Assembly: GCF_014303735.1 (NCBI RefSeq)
Contig: NZ_CP060296.1
Span: 1,747,501-1,811,500, forward strand
Source of the DNA: Variovorax sp. PAMC28562
GTDB taxonomy: Bacteria > Pseudomonadota > Gammaproteobacteria > Burkholderiales > Burkholderiaceae_C
Reading direction: 5' to 3'
DNA: 64,000 bases
Positions within the stretch are counted from its first letter, which is position 1, and each line of letters begins with the position of its first letter. Of the stretch, positions 7,812-15,903 are shown one piece after another. The notes under the pieces were generated by a model. It was given only the letters and a program-made list of their open reading frames with translations. It made no database searches and was not told the DNA's origin. A program made the translations under genes and the position numbers.

Positions 7812-9136
7812 GTCGCTCGACCTTTCAGGAGTTCAAGCATCCTCATCGCTGCACTGCGCCCCTCTCTGATGGCATAGTTTGTGCCACGGTCCTCAGGATA
7901 GACCTGAGCCATCGTCGATATGGATCCATTCTCAAATGGCGTTTCAACACCCGGAACGTAGCTTGAATATCCACGTTCTGTGACCGGCTGGGCGAATTCG
8001 GCGTGCCAAACCCTGTAGTCAACAATCCACGATTTGTTAAAATCGGGAAACATGCGGGTCAAATGCGTCAGCGCAAACTGTAGGTATTCTTCGTCAGAAT
8101 ACGCCCATACAGGGTCTTGAACTGCAAGGTATCGCGATAAGAATGCGATACGACTTCCGTTGTAATTTTCCGGCGCGTCAAAATTTGTATGCTCGATGAC
8201 GCCGACAAAGGGAAAACCAGGATCATTGACGTTGAGCCAGTAAGTGTCCGAGAGGCTTCGGTTCAGGCGGAGAACCAAACACACGTTTCCGAGGTATTTG
8301 ACCCGACGAATGTTCGCAAGCCAGCTGGGCGGCGCAACTGACTCGAACATATTGGCGATGATCGGGAAGGCAGGCGTGAATAGGAACTCGCTGCCGGAAA
8401 CCTCTTCTATTCCCGTTTGCACTGCGGTGATCCGATTTCCTTCGACCTTGAGACCGGTCACGTTCTGGCCCAGGCTCACATCTCCGCCGTACTGACGTAT
8501 GGCGCTTACGAGGGACTCAGCAAGTCGGCCAAACCCGCCTTTGAAATAGGCGAGTTCCTCTCCGCCCTTTTTGTCGCGAGTGCTACCGCGAAGCACCAGT
8601 TTTTTCCAGAACCACACAGCGTTAACCGTCTCGGCAAATACCGAGAATTTCGCCTGGATCAGCGGCTCCCAGACGATTCGGTATACGGTCTTGCCGCACA
8701 AGGGCTCCAGCCATTCCCGAATGGTCAGATGTTCGATCGTGCGCCAGTCCTTGACTCGCCTCACTTGCAACACGAGAAAACCCAGCCTGAATCGATCGAT
8801 GAGTGGCAGAGCCTTGAAACGCAAGAGGTCCATCGGCGTGGAAAGCTTCCACATGCGTCCGTTGAAGTACATGCCGGTTCGCGATGGCAGCGTGATGACG
8901 TCGCCTTCCATGCCCAACTCCTTGACGAGTTCCGGGACGAAGACGTCGTTGTTGAACCAGTGGTGATAGAACTTTTCCAGGGTCACACCATCGCTGAACT
9001 CGAACGTACCTGCCAGCCCGCCGGGAGTGCTATCAGCTTCGATCACTTTCACGGATTTGCCGGCTTTGGCCAGGCAATAGGCAGCGGTAAGGCCTGTGAA
9101 GCCTCCACCGACGATGACGACGTCATATTGCTTCAT
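7808..9136 (-). CDS. FAD-dependent oxidoreductase, UDP-galactopyranose-mutase/amine-oxidase-like
   Basis: A 442-residue flavoprotein. The dinucleotide-binding motif VVIVGGGFTGLTAAY is at residues 5–19, followed by the acidic residue in VKVIEAD and GGLAGTFEF. KFYHHWFNND near residue 75 is characteristic of the NAD(P)-binding/protoporphyrinogen-oxidase-like group found in polysaccharide loci. A C-terminal FAD segment around NYAIREGRSAAMRML is also present. Family members include mutases that use reduced flavin and desaturases acting on lipid or sugar substrates. It lies between a lipid-flippase-like gene and a GT-C-like gene, with 4- and 9-base junctions, so a role in modifying a lipid-linked sugar is plausible but unproven. 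Confidence 0.78.
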   Translation of the reverse strand: MKQYDVVIVGGGFTGLTAAYCLAKAGKSVKVIEADSTPGGLAGTFEFSDGVTLEKFYHHWFNNDVFVPELVKELGMEGDVITLPSRTGMYFNGRMWKLSTPMDLLRFKALPLIDRFRLGFLVLQVRRVKDWRTIEHLTIREWLEPLCGKTVYRIVWEPLIQAKFSVFAETVNAVWFWKKLVLRGSTRDKKGGEELAYFKGGFGRLAESLVSAIRQYGGDVSLGQNVTGLKVEGNRITAVQTGIEEVSGSEFLFTPAFPIIANMFESVAPPSWLANIRRVKYLGNVCLVLRLNRSLSDTYWLNVNDPGFPFVGVIEHTNFDAPENYNGSRIAFLSRYLAVQDPVWAYSDEEYLQFALTHLTRMFPDFNKSWIVDYRVWHAEFAQPVTERGYSSYVPGVETPFENGSISTMAQVYPEDRGTNYAIREGRSAAMRMLELLKGRAT

Positions 9137-9145
9137 GTTTGATTT

Positions 9146-10126
9146 TCAGCTTTCCGTGTTGGTCGATTCTTGCGGAGCGGGCGCATTGCGCAGACTCCTG
9201 AACATCCTTGGCGTCGTCGCGACTGCGAGTGCACCAGCAAGCGTTGTGGGCAGCCACAAGGCAAGGTGCGACAACACGGCAAAGCTTGCAGCTTGCTCAC
9301 CTGTGCCCCCAAGCAGTGAAATTCCGGTGAAGGCCGCAAGGTGAAACGGGCCAACATAGCCGGGTGAGGAAGGAACGAGCGTTGCAAGGGTGGCGATCGA
9401 CATGATGAGCAATGCGGCCGCAGGAACTGCGGGCAAGCCGAAGCCGAGCAGCAGGAAGTAGAACAGACCTGCCTCGCCGAGCCACACCAGCAGCGACAGG
9501 CTGATAAGCGCCACGAGTGTGTTCGGGCGCGTCATCGCGTCGAAGGCTTCCATCAATTGCGCCAGCGCCCGCAAGCCGCGCAGCCTGTGCTGGCGCAAGC
9601 GCGACGCGATGGCACCGCTGAACACAAATCCCAGTAACAGCGCCGCACAACCAAAAATGGCGAGCGTGACTGCCGTGTCCTTGAGCCATTGCGGCGCGGC
9701 GAGCCGGGTGTCGAGGCTGAGACTGAGCGCCAGACACATCACCAACGTCATCAGATCGACGAGGCGCTCCATGACCAGACTGGCAGTGGACAGGGTACGG
9801 GGCACTCCGATCGATGCAGGGAACACCAAAGCGCGTACGACATCCCCCAATCGCAAGGGCAGCACGTTGTTCATTGCGATCGAGCCCAGAAAAGGGGCGA
9901 TGCATTGTCTGAAACTGACGTGGCTGCCCGCAGCCTGAAGCATTTTTGCCCAGCGCAGAATCCGCATCGCATACCCGAACGCCAGGCATGCCACGCCGAA
10001 CATCAGGTAGCGCCACTCGAACTGAAGAAGGGCTTGCCGGGCAGCCTCGAGATCGATCTTCCGCACGATGAATGTAAGGCACGCAAGCGATACGGCCAAC
10101 CCGAGCACGAAGGGCAACCAGCGCAT
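9146..10126 (-). CDS. UPF0104/LPG-synthase-like integral membrane protein (putative lipid-glycan flippase)
   Basis: The 326-residue protein is almost entirely hydrophobic with about eight membrane spans, starting MRWLPFVLGLAVSL. The motif GYAMRILRW near residue 45, LPLRLGDVVRA near residue 90 and the PSSPGYVGPFH region near residue 260 are hallmarks of the lysylphosphatidylglycerol-synthase transmembrane/UPF0104 family. Members in polysaccharide loci are suspected lipid translocases. The ATG at 10126 was chosen because homology begins there; in-frame GTG codons at 10144 and 10156 would allow overlap with the upstream rfbF. It sits between rfbF and the FAD oxidoreductase in one leftward operon. 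Confidence 0.78.
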   Translation of the reverse strand: MRWLPFVLGLAVSLACLTFIVRKIDLEAARQALLQFEWRYLMFGVACLAFGYAMRILRWAKMLQAAGSHVSFRQCIAPFLGSIAMNNVLPLRLGDVVRALVFPASIGVPRTLSTASLVMERLVDLMTLVMCLALSLSLDTRLAAPQWLKDTAVTLAIFGCAALLLGFVFSGAIASRLRQHRLRGLRALAQLMEAFDAMTRPNTLVALISLSLLVWLGEAGLFYFLLLGFGLPAVPAAALLIMSIATLATLVPSSPGYVGPFHLAAFTGISLLGGTGEQAASFAVLSHLALWLPTTLAGALAVATTPRMFRSLRNAPAPQESTNTES

Positions 10127-10148
10127 GTAGGCGTGTCGCCGCACCCCA

Positions 10149-10925
10149 TCAGCCACGCCAAACTCGCCAGCGCGCCTCGCTCGCCTGCCACAAATCTTCG
10201 AGCTGCCGCTTGTCGCGAAGGGTGTCGCAGGGTTGCCAGAAACCGCTGTGCTCGAACGCTGCAAGTTCTCCATCGCGCGCGAGATTCTGCAAAGGTTCAC
10301 GTTCCCAGGAGGTACTGTCCCCGGCGATATATCCGATGGCTTTGGGTTCGAGGACGAAGAAGCCGCCGTTGATCCATCCGATCTCATCGCTGGGCTTTTC
10401 TTCGAAAGAGCGGACGTGATGGTTCTCGTCGATGTTGAGCACGCCGAATCGACCTGGCGGTTGGACCGCTGCGACCGTGGCCAGCTTGCCGTGAGCGCGA
10501 TGGAACTCGATCTCTTTGCCGATGTCGATGTCAGCCAGGCCGTCGCCGTAGGTGAGGCAGAAGGTCTCGTCGTCCAGATAGCGCGCGATGCGCTTGAGAC
10601 GACCGCCGGTCAGCGTGTCGGCGCCGGTGTCGACCAGCGTCACCCGCCAGTCCTCGGCCTGACTGTTCAGGACCCGATGGGTACCATGCTTGAGATCGAT
10701 CTCCAGATCCGCTGTGTGGTTGTGATAGTTGAAGAAGAACTCTTTGATCACGTACCCTTTGTAGCCCAGACAAATGATGAAATCGTTCACGCCGTGATGG
10801 GCGTACGTTTTCATGATGTGCCAAAGCAAGGGGCGGCCGCCGACTTCTACCATCGGCTTCGGCCGGTGGTCGGACTCTTCAGCGATTCGGGTGCCGAGGC
10901 CGCCCGCGAGAATGACTGCTTTCAT
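10149..10925 (-). CDS. rfbF: Glucose-1-phosphate cytidylyltransferase
   Basis: A 258-residue nucleotidyltransferase beginning MKAVILAGGLGTRIAEES, with the activating Lys in RPKPMVEVGG and the YGDGLADID metal site. The length and the SDHRPKPM signature fit RfbF rather than RmlA. It makes CDP-glucose from CTP and glucose-1-phosphate. Its product feeds the CDP-glucose 4,6-dehydratase encoded about 1.8 kb upstream in the same operon. The start at 10925 is the only one consistent with the N-terminal loop; reading further back adds 39 non-homologous residues. Confidence 0.94.
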   Translation of the reverse strand: MKAVILAGGLGTRIAEESDHRPKPMVEVGGRPLLWHIMKTYAHHGVNDFIICLGYKGYVIKEFFFNYHNHTADLEIDLKHGTHRVLNSQAEDWRVTLVDTGADTLTGGRLKRIARYLDDETFCLTYGDGLADIDIGKEIEFHRAHGKLATVAAVQPPGRFGVLNIDENHHVRSFEEKPSDEIGWINGGFFVLEPKAIGYIAGDSTSWEREPLQNLARDGELAAFEHSGFWQPCDTLRDKRQLEDLWQASEARWRVWRG

Positions 10926-10938
10926 GATGGTGAATCCG

Positions 10939-11922
10939 TCAAAGTTTGAGATCGGCTGGCGCGAAATTGATGCTGCTTTCGATGATCGCCACTGGTTCGG
11001 CTCGCAAGATGAGATAGATGCGCAACAAGTACTCGCCGACAATGCCTAGAAGCAGGGACTGGAGGCCGATTCCGAACAGTACAAGGACATGGATGCTTGC
11101 AATACCCCTTGGAAGATCCGGATGCAGCATCTTTAGCAGTACATAGTAAGTGGCACCTATGGCGCTGACGAACAGCATGCCGATGCCAGCAATGGAAGCC
11201 AGACGCAGCGGAACGGTGGAATGGTTGAAGACGGCAGTCAGTCCGAGCTGGACGAGGCGTGCTACGCCAAACTTGCTTTTCCCTGCGGTGCGCGAGTCGC
11301 GCGCGTATTCGACCCCTACTTGATTAAACCCAAGGCCAGCGATCATTCCGCGGAGATAGGGACTCGCAGTTTTGACTTGGAGCAGTGCTTGCACCACTCG
11401 CCTGTCGATCAGGCGGAAATCGCCTGCGTCGCGAGGAATGGAGTGATCGCTGATGAGATCAATCATGCAGTAGCCGAACCGACGAAACGCGTTGAGCAAC
11501 GGGCCTTCTTGCCGCTTACGACGGACCCCGAACACGACGGCATTTCCATCTTTCCAAAGCTCGAAGAAACGCTCCAGAAGTTCGGGCGGATCCTGGAGGT
11601 CGGCGTCTATCTGCATGATCGCGTCGCCGCGTGCGTGCATGTAGTTTGCAAGTATCGATCGCTGAAAGCCATAGTTCTTGGAAAAACGTATGGCGCGTAC
11701 ACGGGCGTCTTGCGATGCGAGCTCAGCGAGCTTTGCCCACGTCCTGTCGTCGGAATGGTTGTCAGAAAACACGAACTCCAAGTCGCAACGGTCTGCCATC
11801 TTCGTGGCGAGGGCACAGATGCGGCCATAAAGCGCGTCGAGGTTGTCTGCCTCGTTGAGAACAGGGATGGAAAGCGAGATCAGTGGTCTCTGCAAGGCAT
11901 CGGCTGTGGCCAATATGCTCAT
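10939..11922 (-). CDS. Polyprenyl-phosphate glycosyltransferase (GtrB/ArnC/DPM1-like)
   Basis: The 327-residue protein has an N-terminal GT2 domain: LSIPVLNEADNLDAL at residues 17–31, a DNHSDDRTW nucleotide site and QIDADLQDPPE as the DxD motif. Two C-terminal transmembrane helices follow, beginning SIAGIGMLFVSAIGA. This is the layout of GtrB, ArnC and dolichyl-phosphate mannose synthase, which load one sugar onto undecaprenyl phosphate. Its gene overlaps the upstream SDR gene by ATGA and is followed 13 bases later by rfbF. With the UPF0104 and GT-C-like proteins it completes a plausible load, flip and transfer set. Confidence 0.86.
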   Translation of the reverse strand: MSILATADALQRPLISLSIPVLNEADNLDALYGRICALATKMADRCDLEFVFSDNHSDDRTWAKLAELASQDARVRAIRFSKNYGFQRSILANYMHARGDAIMQIDADLQDPPELLERFFELWKDGNAVVFGVRRKRQEGPLLNAFRRFGYCMIDLISDHSIPRDAGDFRLIDRRVVQALLQVKTASPYLRGMIAGLGFNQVGVEYARDSRTAGKSKFGVARLVQLGLTAVFNHSTVPLRLASIAGIGMLFVSAIGATYYVLLKMLHPDLPRGIASIHVLVLFGIGLQSLLLGIVGEYLLRIYLILRAEPVAIIESSINFAPADLKL

Positions 11923-12755
11923 TGTGGGGTCTCTGGCGCGATGTGGGTTTTAAGGTATTCGGGTACTGCAGCCCGAGCGTCGCGGAACGAGTGCCGTTCG
12001 AGTTGCGGTGTTCGCGCAAAGCGGGTGGCAAAGTTGTCCCTCAGCGGTGCGGGCACAGCGCCGATGCGCAACAGCGAACTGTGTCCGAAGCGTTGGAAGC
12101 AGTGCTGCGCAAGCTCAGCCAGCGTCAACGGATCGCCGTGACTTAGCAGCAAGCAGCCTTTGACCGGTGCGGCGGCGAGCGTCCGAATGGCAGGGCCTTC
12201 GTCATCCACATGATGGTATTCGCGCAGCTGCGTACCAGACGACATCTCGAATGGCTGAGCCGCGCGCAACGCCGATAGCATCTGGCCCAGGAACATGAAT
12301 GGCGTCGGGGCGTCGCCGCCGTAGAGCGTATGCAGGCGTATGTGCAGCGCGTCGACGCCATGCTGCGACCGAGCCGTGACCTCGCGCCCGAGCGCCGCTT
12401 TGCTTGCGACATAACCGGTGCCGACCTCGATGTTGCCAAGCGTCTCGAGTACGGTTCCGAATGTGATGACGCGGATGCCCAAGGAACTCGCCGCATCCAG
12501 TATGCGCAACGGCATTTCCAGATTGATGCGGCCATGCGCCTCGCCGGAGGCGCTCGGATCGATTATTCCGGCCGCGATATGAATCACCGCTATGCGTGGC
12601 GACTGTTTCCGCAGGTACTCGCGGATCGTCGCAGATGCGTCGGCTCGCCACCAATCTGAGTACACCTGTCGGGAGGGGGCGAGTACGCCGAAAGACGCCA
12701 GTGCCCCGCAGAGTGCCGAACCGAGCCGTCCCGTGGCGCCCAGCACCAAGTTCAT
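11919..12755 (-). CDS. NAD-dependent epimerase/dehydratase, CDP-sugar associated
   Basis: A 278-residue SDR with the cofactor motif LGATGRLGSALCG at the N-terminus and the catalytic YVASK near residue 125. It is on the short side for an extended SDR. The gene overlaps both neighbours by ATGA (rfbG upstream, the GtrB-like gene downstream), so it is tightly coupled to CDP-glucose metabolism. It probably reduces the 4-keto group of CDP-4-keto-6-deoxyglucose, directly or after epimerisation or C-methylation. An RfbH (3-dehydrase) homologue is not in the window, so the abequose/paratose route is not supported here. The ATG at 12755 replaces a longer reading that runs into rfbG. Confidence 0.8.
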   Translation of the reverse strand: MNLVLGATGRLGSALCGALASFGVLAPSRQVYSDWWRADASATIREYLRKQSPRIAVIHIAAGIIDPSASGEAHGRINLEMPLRILDAASSLGIRVITFGTVLETLGNIEVGTGYVASKAALGREVTARSQHGVDALHIRLHTLYGGDAPTPFMFLGQMLSALRAAQPFEMSSGTQLREYHHVDDEGPAIRTLAAAPVKGCLLLSHGDPLTLAELAQHCFQRFGHSSLLRIGAVPAPLRDNFATRFARTPQLERHSFRDARAAVPEYLKTHIAPETPQ

Positions 12756-13846
12756 TGAAGCGCCCGCAATTCGGAACGCAAGGCATGAATTTGTTCGAGC
12801 GAGATGGCTCTGGCTTGCGAAGGATCTGCGTGGTAGGCCTGATACCAACGCGCGGTCTCGGCCACCACGCGCTCGGTATTCCAGGGCGAAAGCCAGCGCA
12901 GATGGTGGCGTGCTTTGCTGCTGTCCAACGCCAACGCGCGTGCTTCAGGTAGGGGATTCTCGAGATAGTCCAAGTCCGGACGTTGCCAGGCGTCCGCCAG
13001 CAGGTCGAGCACCTGACGCACCGTGTACTCGCGCGAGTCGGCCGGCCCCAGATTCCACGCTTGTGCGTACCGTTCGGGTTGGCCAGATGCGAGCCCTGCG
13101 AGCAGCATCAGATACCCATGCACGAGTGCCAGGACGTGTTGCCAGGGGCGCGTGGATTCCGGGTAACGCAGCGTGAGCGTGGTTCCGTCCACTACCGCAC
13201 GCACGAAGTCGGGGATGAGCCGATCTTCCGACCAGTCGCCACCTCCGATGATGTTGCCGCCGCGCGCCGTCGCAATGGCCGGCCCTTCCCCACGCTGCCA
13301 TGGGTAGGACTCGGCGAAGCTCTGGATGACAAACTCCGCAGCGGACTTTGAAGCGCTGTAGGGATCCTTGCCACCCAATGCGTCGTTCTCACGGTACGGC
13401 CAAACCCACTCATCATTGCGGTAGACCTTGTCGGTGGTGATGCACAGTACGCCCTTCACGCACTTGTGATTTCTGGCCGCGTCGAGAACGTGTGCAGTGC
13501 CTTGTGCGTTGACCATGAAGGTGCGAGCCGGCTCGCGATAGGCGCGACGGACCAAGGGCTGCGCAGCAAGGTGGAGAATCAACTCAGGCTGATGGCGTTC
13601 GATTGCTTCGTGGACCACCTCTGGGTCCGAAATATCTCCGTACACAGAAGCAAGCTCAGCGGCCAACCCCGTTGCTTCAAACATCGCCGGTGCGGTATCC
13701 GGCGGTAGCGCCAAACCAGAAATCTCACATCCGATCTCTCGCAGCCACAGGCATGCCCAACTACCGGTAAAACCCGTGTGCCCAGTAACGAGCACCCGCC
13801 GAGATCTGAGGGCTTTCTCGAAATTTAACAAACTTGGGTTCGACAT
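12752..13846 (-). CDS. rfbG: CDP-glucose 4,6-dehydratase
   Basis: The 364-residue protein carries the RfbG hallmarks: VLVTGHTGFTGSW near residue 20, LHLAAQPLVRRAY, and TTDKVYRNDEW instead of the usual DEVYG of other dehydratases. The catalytic YSASK and the RGGNIIGGGDWSEDRLIPD stretch are also present. It oxidises C4 and removes the C6 hydroxyl to give CDP-4-keto-6-deoxyglucose. The start at 13846 gives the family's usual length; an in-frame ATG at 13876 would add 10 residues. It is the first gene of the leftward operon that runs to 5844. Confidence 0.94.
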   Translation of the reverse strand: MSNPSLLNFEKALRSRRVLVTGHTGFTGSWACLWLREIGCEISGLALPPDTAPAMFEATGLAAELASVYGDISDPEVVHEAIERHQPELILHLAAQPLVRRAYREPARTFMVNAQGTAHVLDAARNHKCVKGVLCITTDKVYRNDEWVWPYRENDALGGKDPYSASKSAAEFVIQSFAESYPWQRGEGPAIATARGGNIIGGGDWSEDRLIPDFVRAVVDGTTLTLRYPESTRPWQHVLALVHGYLMLLAGLASGQPERYAQAWNLGPADSREYTVRQVLDLLADAWQRPDLDYLENPLPEARALALDSSKARHHLRWLSPWNTERVVAETARWYQAYHADPSQARAISLEQIHALRSELRALQ

Positions 13847-14007
13847 GTCGACCAAGTTTACCCGCCCGGTCCACATACCTTTTCGAAAGCGCTCGAGGGC
13901 CGTAGCGTATAGGCATCCGCAGAGACTCTGGTGTGCATCGGTGCCGACCGCTTCTCCTTTTGCCGTGCGGCTGCACGTACCATGACAGCCCTGACTGAGG
14001 TGCATTG

Positions 14008-14742
14008 ATGAAATCTGAAGTGAGAAAGTATCGTTTTGAGATCGATGGCTTGTGAGCCATTGCCGTGTTGGCAGTCGTGTCCAATCACTTGGACCGCAAA
14101 TATTGCAAAACGGTTTTTCTCGGCGTCGATGTCTTTTTTGTGATCGCGGGGTTCGCTATCACTTCGTCGGTGGGTAGGCTGTCGAAAGCAAGTTTCAGTA
14201 CGTTATTCGTCAGCTTCTTAGAGCGGCGAATGAAACGTCTTCTGCCTGCCATCGCGGCGTGCGTCGTCTTGACCAGTATCGAAATCTGCTATGTCGATTC
14301 CCCATCCGGGGGCTGTGTTTGCGATCTTTGGACTTGCTAACTTCTACTTGCTAAGTACTCAACCTATTACTTTGCTCGGACAGCACAAGCAAACGCCTTT
14401 GCCCAGACTTGGTTTCTTGCCGTCGAAGAGCAATACTGCCTGGTGTTTCCCGATTTGGTTTGGTGAGCGGTTTTCTTCGCGAGAATGGCGGGGTTCCTCG
14501 CATCTCAAGAATCGGGACCACCGCATCGGTTGCGTCGCTTGGCGTATATCTCGTATTGTCTGGCAACTACCCCAGCGGCGCCTTCTACCTGATGCCAACG
14601 CGTTTGCGGGAGCTAGGCTCGGGTTGCTTTCTATACCTTTACCTGAATCGAGCAGGCCAAGATTGCGTTTCTGCGGGTCGACAGACAGTAGCGTTCGTGA
14701 TGTGCCGGTTAGCGACCTTCGTCGATCAGAATCGAGGCGGTT
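14008..14742 (+). pseudogene. Decayed acyltransferase-3 (OafA/YrhL family) gene
   Basis: An ATG at 14008 preceded by GAGGTG opens KYRFEIDGL, then a TGA at 14053–14055 sits where the family has Arg (DGLRAIAVLAVV). The same frame continues with AIAVLAVVSNH, FLGVDVFFVIAGF and FLERRMKRLLPA. The homologous text then moves to a second frame (FGLANFYLLST near 14320), returns to the first (TWFLAVEEQYCLVFP near 14405) and moves to a third (AFYLMPTRLRELGSGC near 14580). At least three frameshifts and one stop therefore break it, and the C-terminal half is missing. It is homologous to the intact O-acylase at 30005. It lies between two oppositely transcribed blocks and looks like relic DNA. Confidence 0.9.
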
Positions 14743-15894
14743 CTAGCCCAACACGTCTACCTCACCCTGCAGCTCACGCAACTGCGCCCAGTGCTCATAA
14801 AAGTCGGCGTAGGTTCCGCCCTCGGCATCCATGGCGGTAGCGCGTATGGCATTTGCAACCTCGTCCGCAAAAGGCTCCCATCGAAACTTGGCCGCTTGCA
14901 CCTTGCCCCGCCTGACCAGGCCTTCTCGCTTAAGAGGGTCGCGAACGCTGCGTAACGCTTCCACCAATTCCGGAATCGAGGAGCCTGAAACTAGCACCGC
15001 GGCATCACCAGCGACTTCAGGAAGCGAGCTGTGGCCAGTCGTGATCACGGGGCACTCGCAGCTCATCGCTTCCGCGACGGGCAATCCGAAGCCTTCGTAA
15101 AGGGACGGATAGACAAGTGCCGTCGCGCCGGCGTAAGCAAGCGCGAGGCTTTCGTCGTCGAGGTCCATCTGCACGACGCGACGCCGTTTGCCGATAGCTT
15201 CGAGGCCCGATATGTCCTTTCCGCCGCCGACGCACAGCACATCGAAGTCGCGTTCTTGCATGGTCGCTACGGCATCGAAAAAGAGGCCGGAGTTCTTGTA
15301 GTTTTTCTCCTGTACCCGCGAGCCCACAAAAACATAGTATGGGCGCTCAAGTCCACTGCGTCGGCGAAACTGTGCAACAGCACCTTTCTCCATCGGACGG
15401 AACACCGCCGGGTCGATGCCACAGTAAGCGACCGTTGTGCAGGCCGGATCGAGTTCGGGGTAGAACCTCAGCAGGTCGCTCCGGGTGCTTTGCGATATGC
15501 AGACGTGTCGCCTCGCATGCGCAATGGCGATCTCCTTCTCACGCCAGATCCGTTGCGTCAGATCGAAGTCCAAGTGCTCAGGAATCATGTCGTAGACGAG
15601 GAGCAGCGAGGGCGTCTGCAGCGGCGTGCTGTAGTAGGTGGAAGCGAAAACTGTCGCACCATAGTGCTGGCACACCTGCTCGAGCAGTCGGGACTCCGCC
15701 GGGTTGTACAACGGTACGTACGCCGGAAAGGGCACGATCTCAATGCCCTCGAATTCTCCAGTCACGCCACCGCGGTCCAGGAAGATGATCGGCATGTCGA
15801 GCTTCTTCGCGAGCAGTGGCAGGATGGCGCGCCACACGCGTGCGATGCCCGATTGCGCGAGCTGAAAAAACATGCCATCGACGACCAGTGCCAT
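14743..15894 (-). CDS. Family 4 glycosyltransferase
   Basis: A 383-residue GT-B enzyme. The N-terminal domain starts MALVVDGMFFQLAQSGIARV and contains LVYDMIPEH. The C-terminal donor domain has YEGFGLPVAEAM, the E-x7-E motif of retaining GT4 enzymes, then SSLPEVAGDAA. A strong ribosome site AAGGAG lies just upstream of the ATG. The first half resembles mannosyl/rhamnosyltransferases that begin by recognising a Gly-rich acceptor loop; the actual donor is unknown, though GDP-mannose or GDP-fucose made by the linked gmd/manC/fcl would fit. It is transcribed with the adjacent GT2 gene and gmd. Confidence 0.86.
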   Translation of the reverse strand: MALVVDGMFFQLAQSGIARVWRAILPLLAKKLDMPIIFLDRGGVTGEFEGIEIVPFPAYVPLYNPAESRLLEQVCQHYGATVFASTYYSTPLQTPSLLLVYDMIPEHLDFDLTQRIWREKEIAIAHARRHVCISQSTRSDLLRFYPELDPACTTVAYCGIDPAVFRPMEKGAVAQFRRRSGLERPYYVFVGSRVQEKNYKNSGLFFDAVATMQERDFDVLCVGGGKDISGLEAIGKRRRVVQMDLDDESLALAYAGATALVYPSLYEGFGLPVAEAMSCECPVITTGHSSLPEVAGDAAVLVSGSSIPELVEALRSVRDPLKREGLVRRGKVQAAKFRWEPFADEVANAIRATAMDAEGGTYADFYEHWAQLRELQGEVDVLG

Positions 15895-15903
15895 CTGTTC
15901 TCC

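Noticed and set aside
10149..13846. Abequose/paratose/tyvelose (3,6-dideoxyhexose) pathway
   Set aside because: rfbF and rfbG are present, but no RfbH-type 3-dehydrase or its reductase is encoded in the window.
14065..14340. Short acyltransferase-like open frame taken as a complete small gene
   Set aside because: Homologous sequence continues on both sides, before the stop at 14053 and after it in other frames, so it is a piece of a pseudogene.
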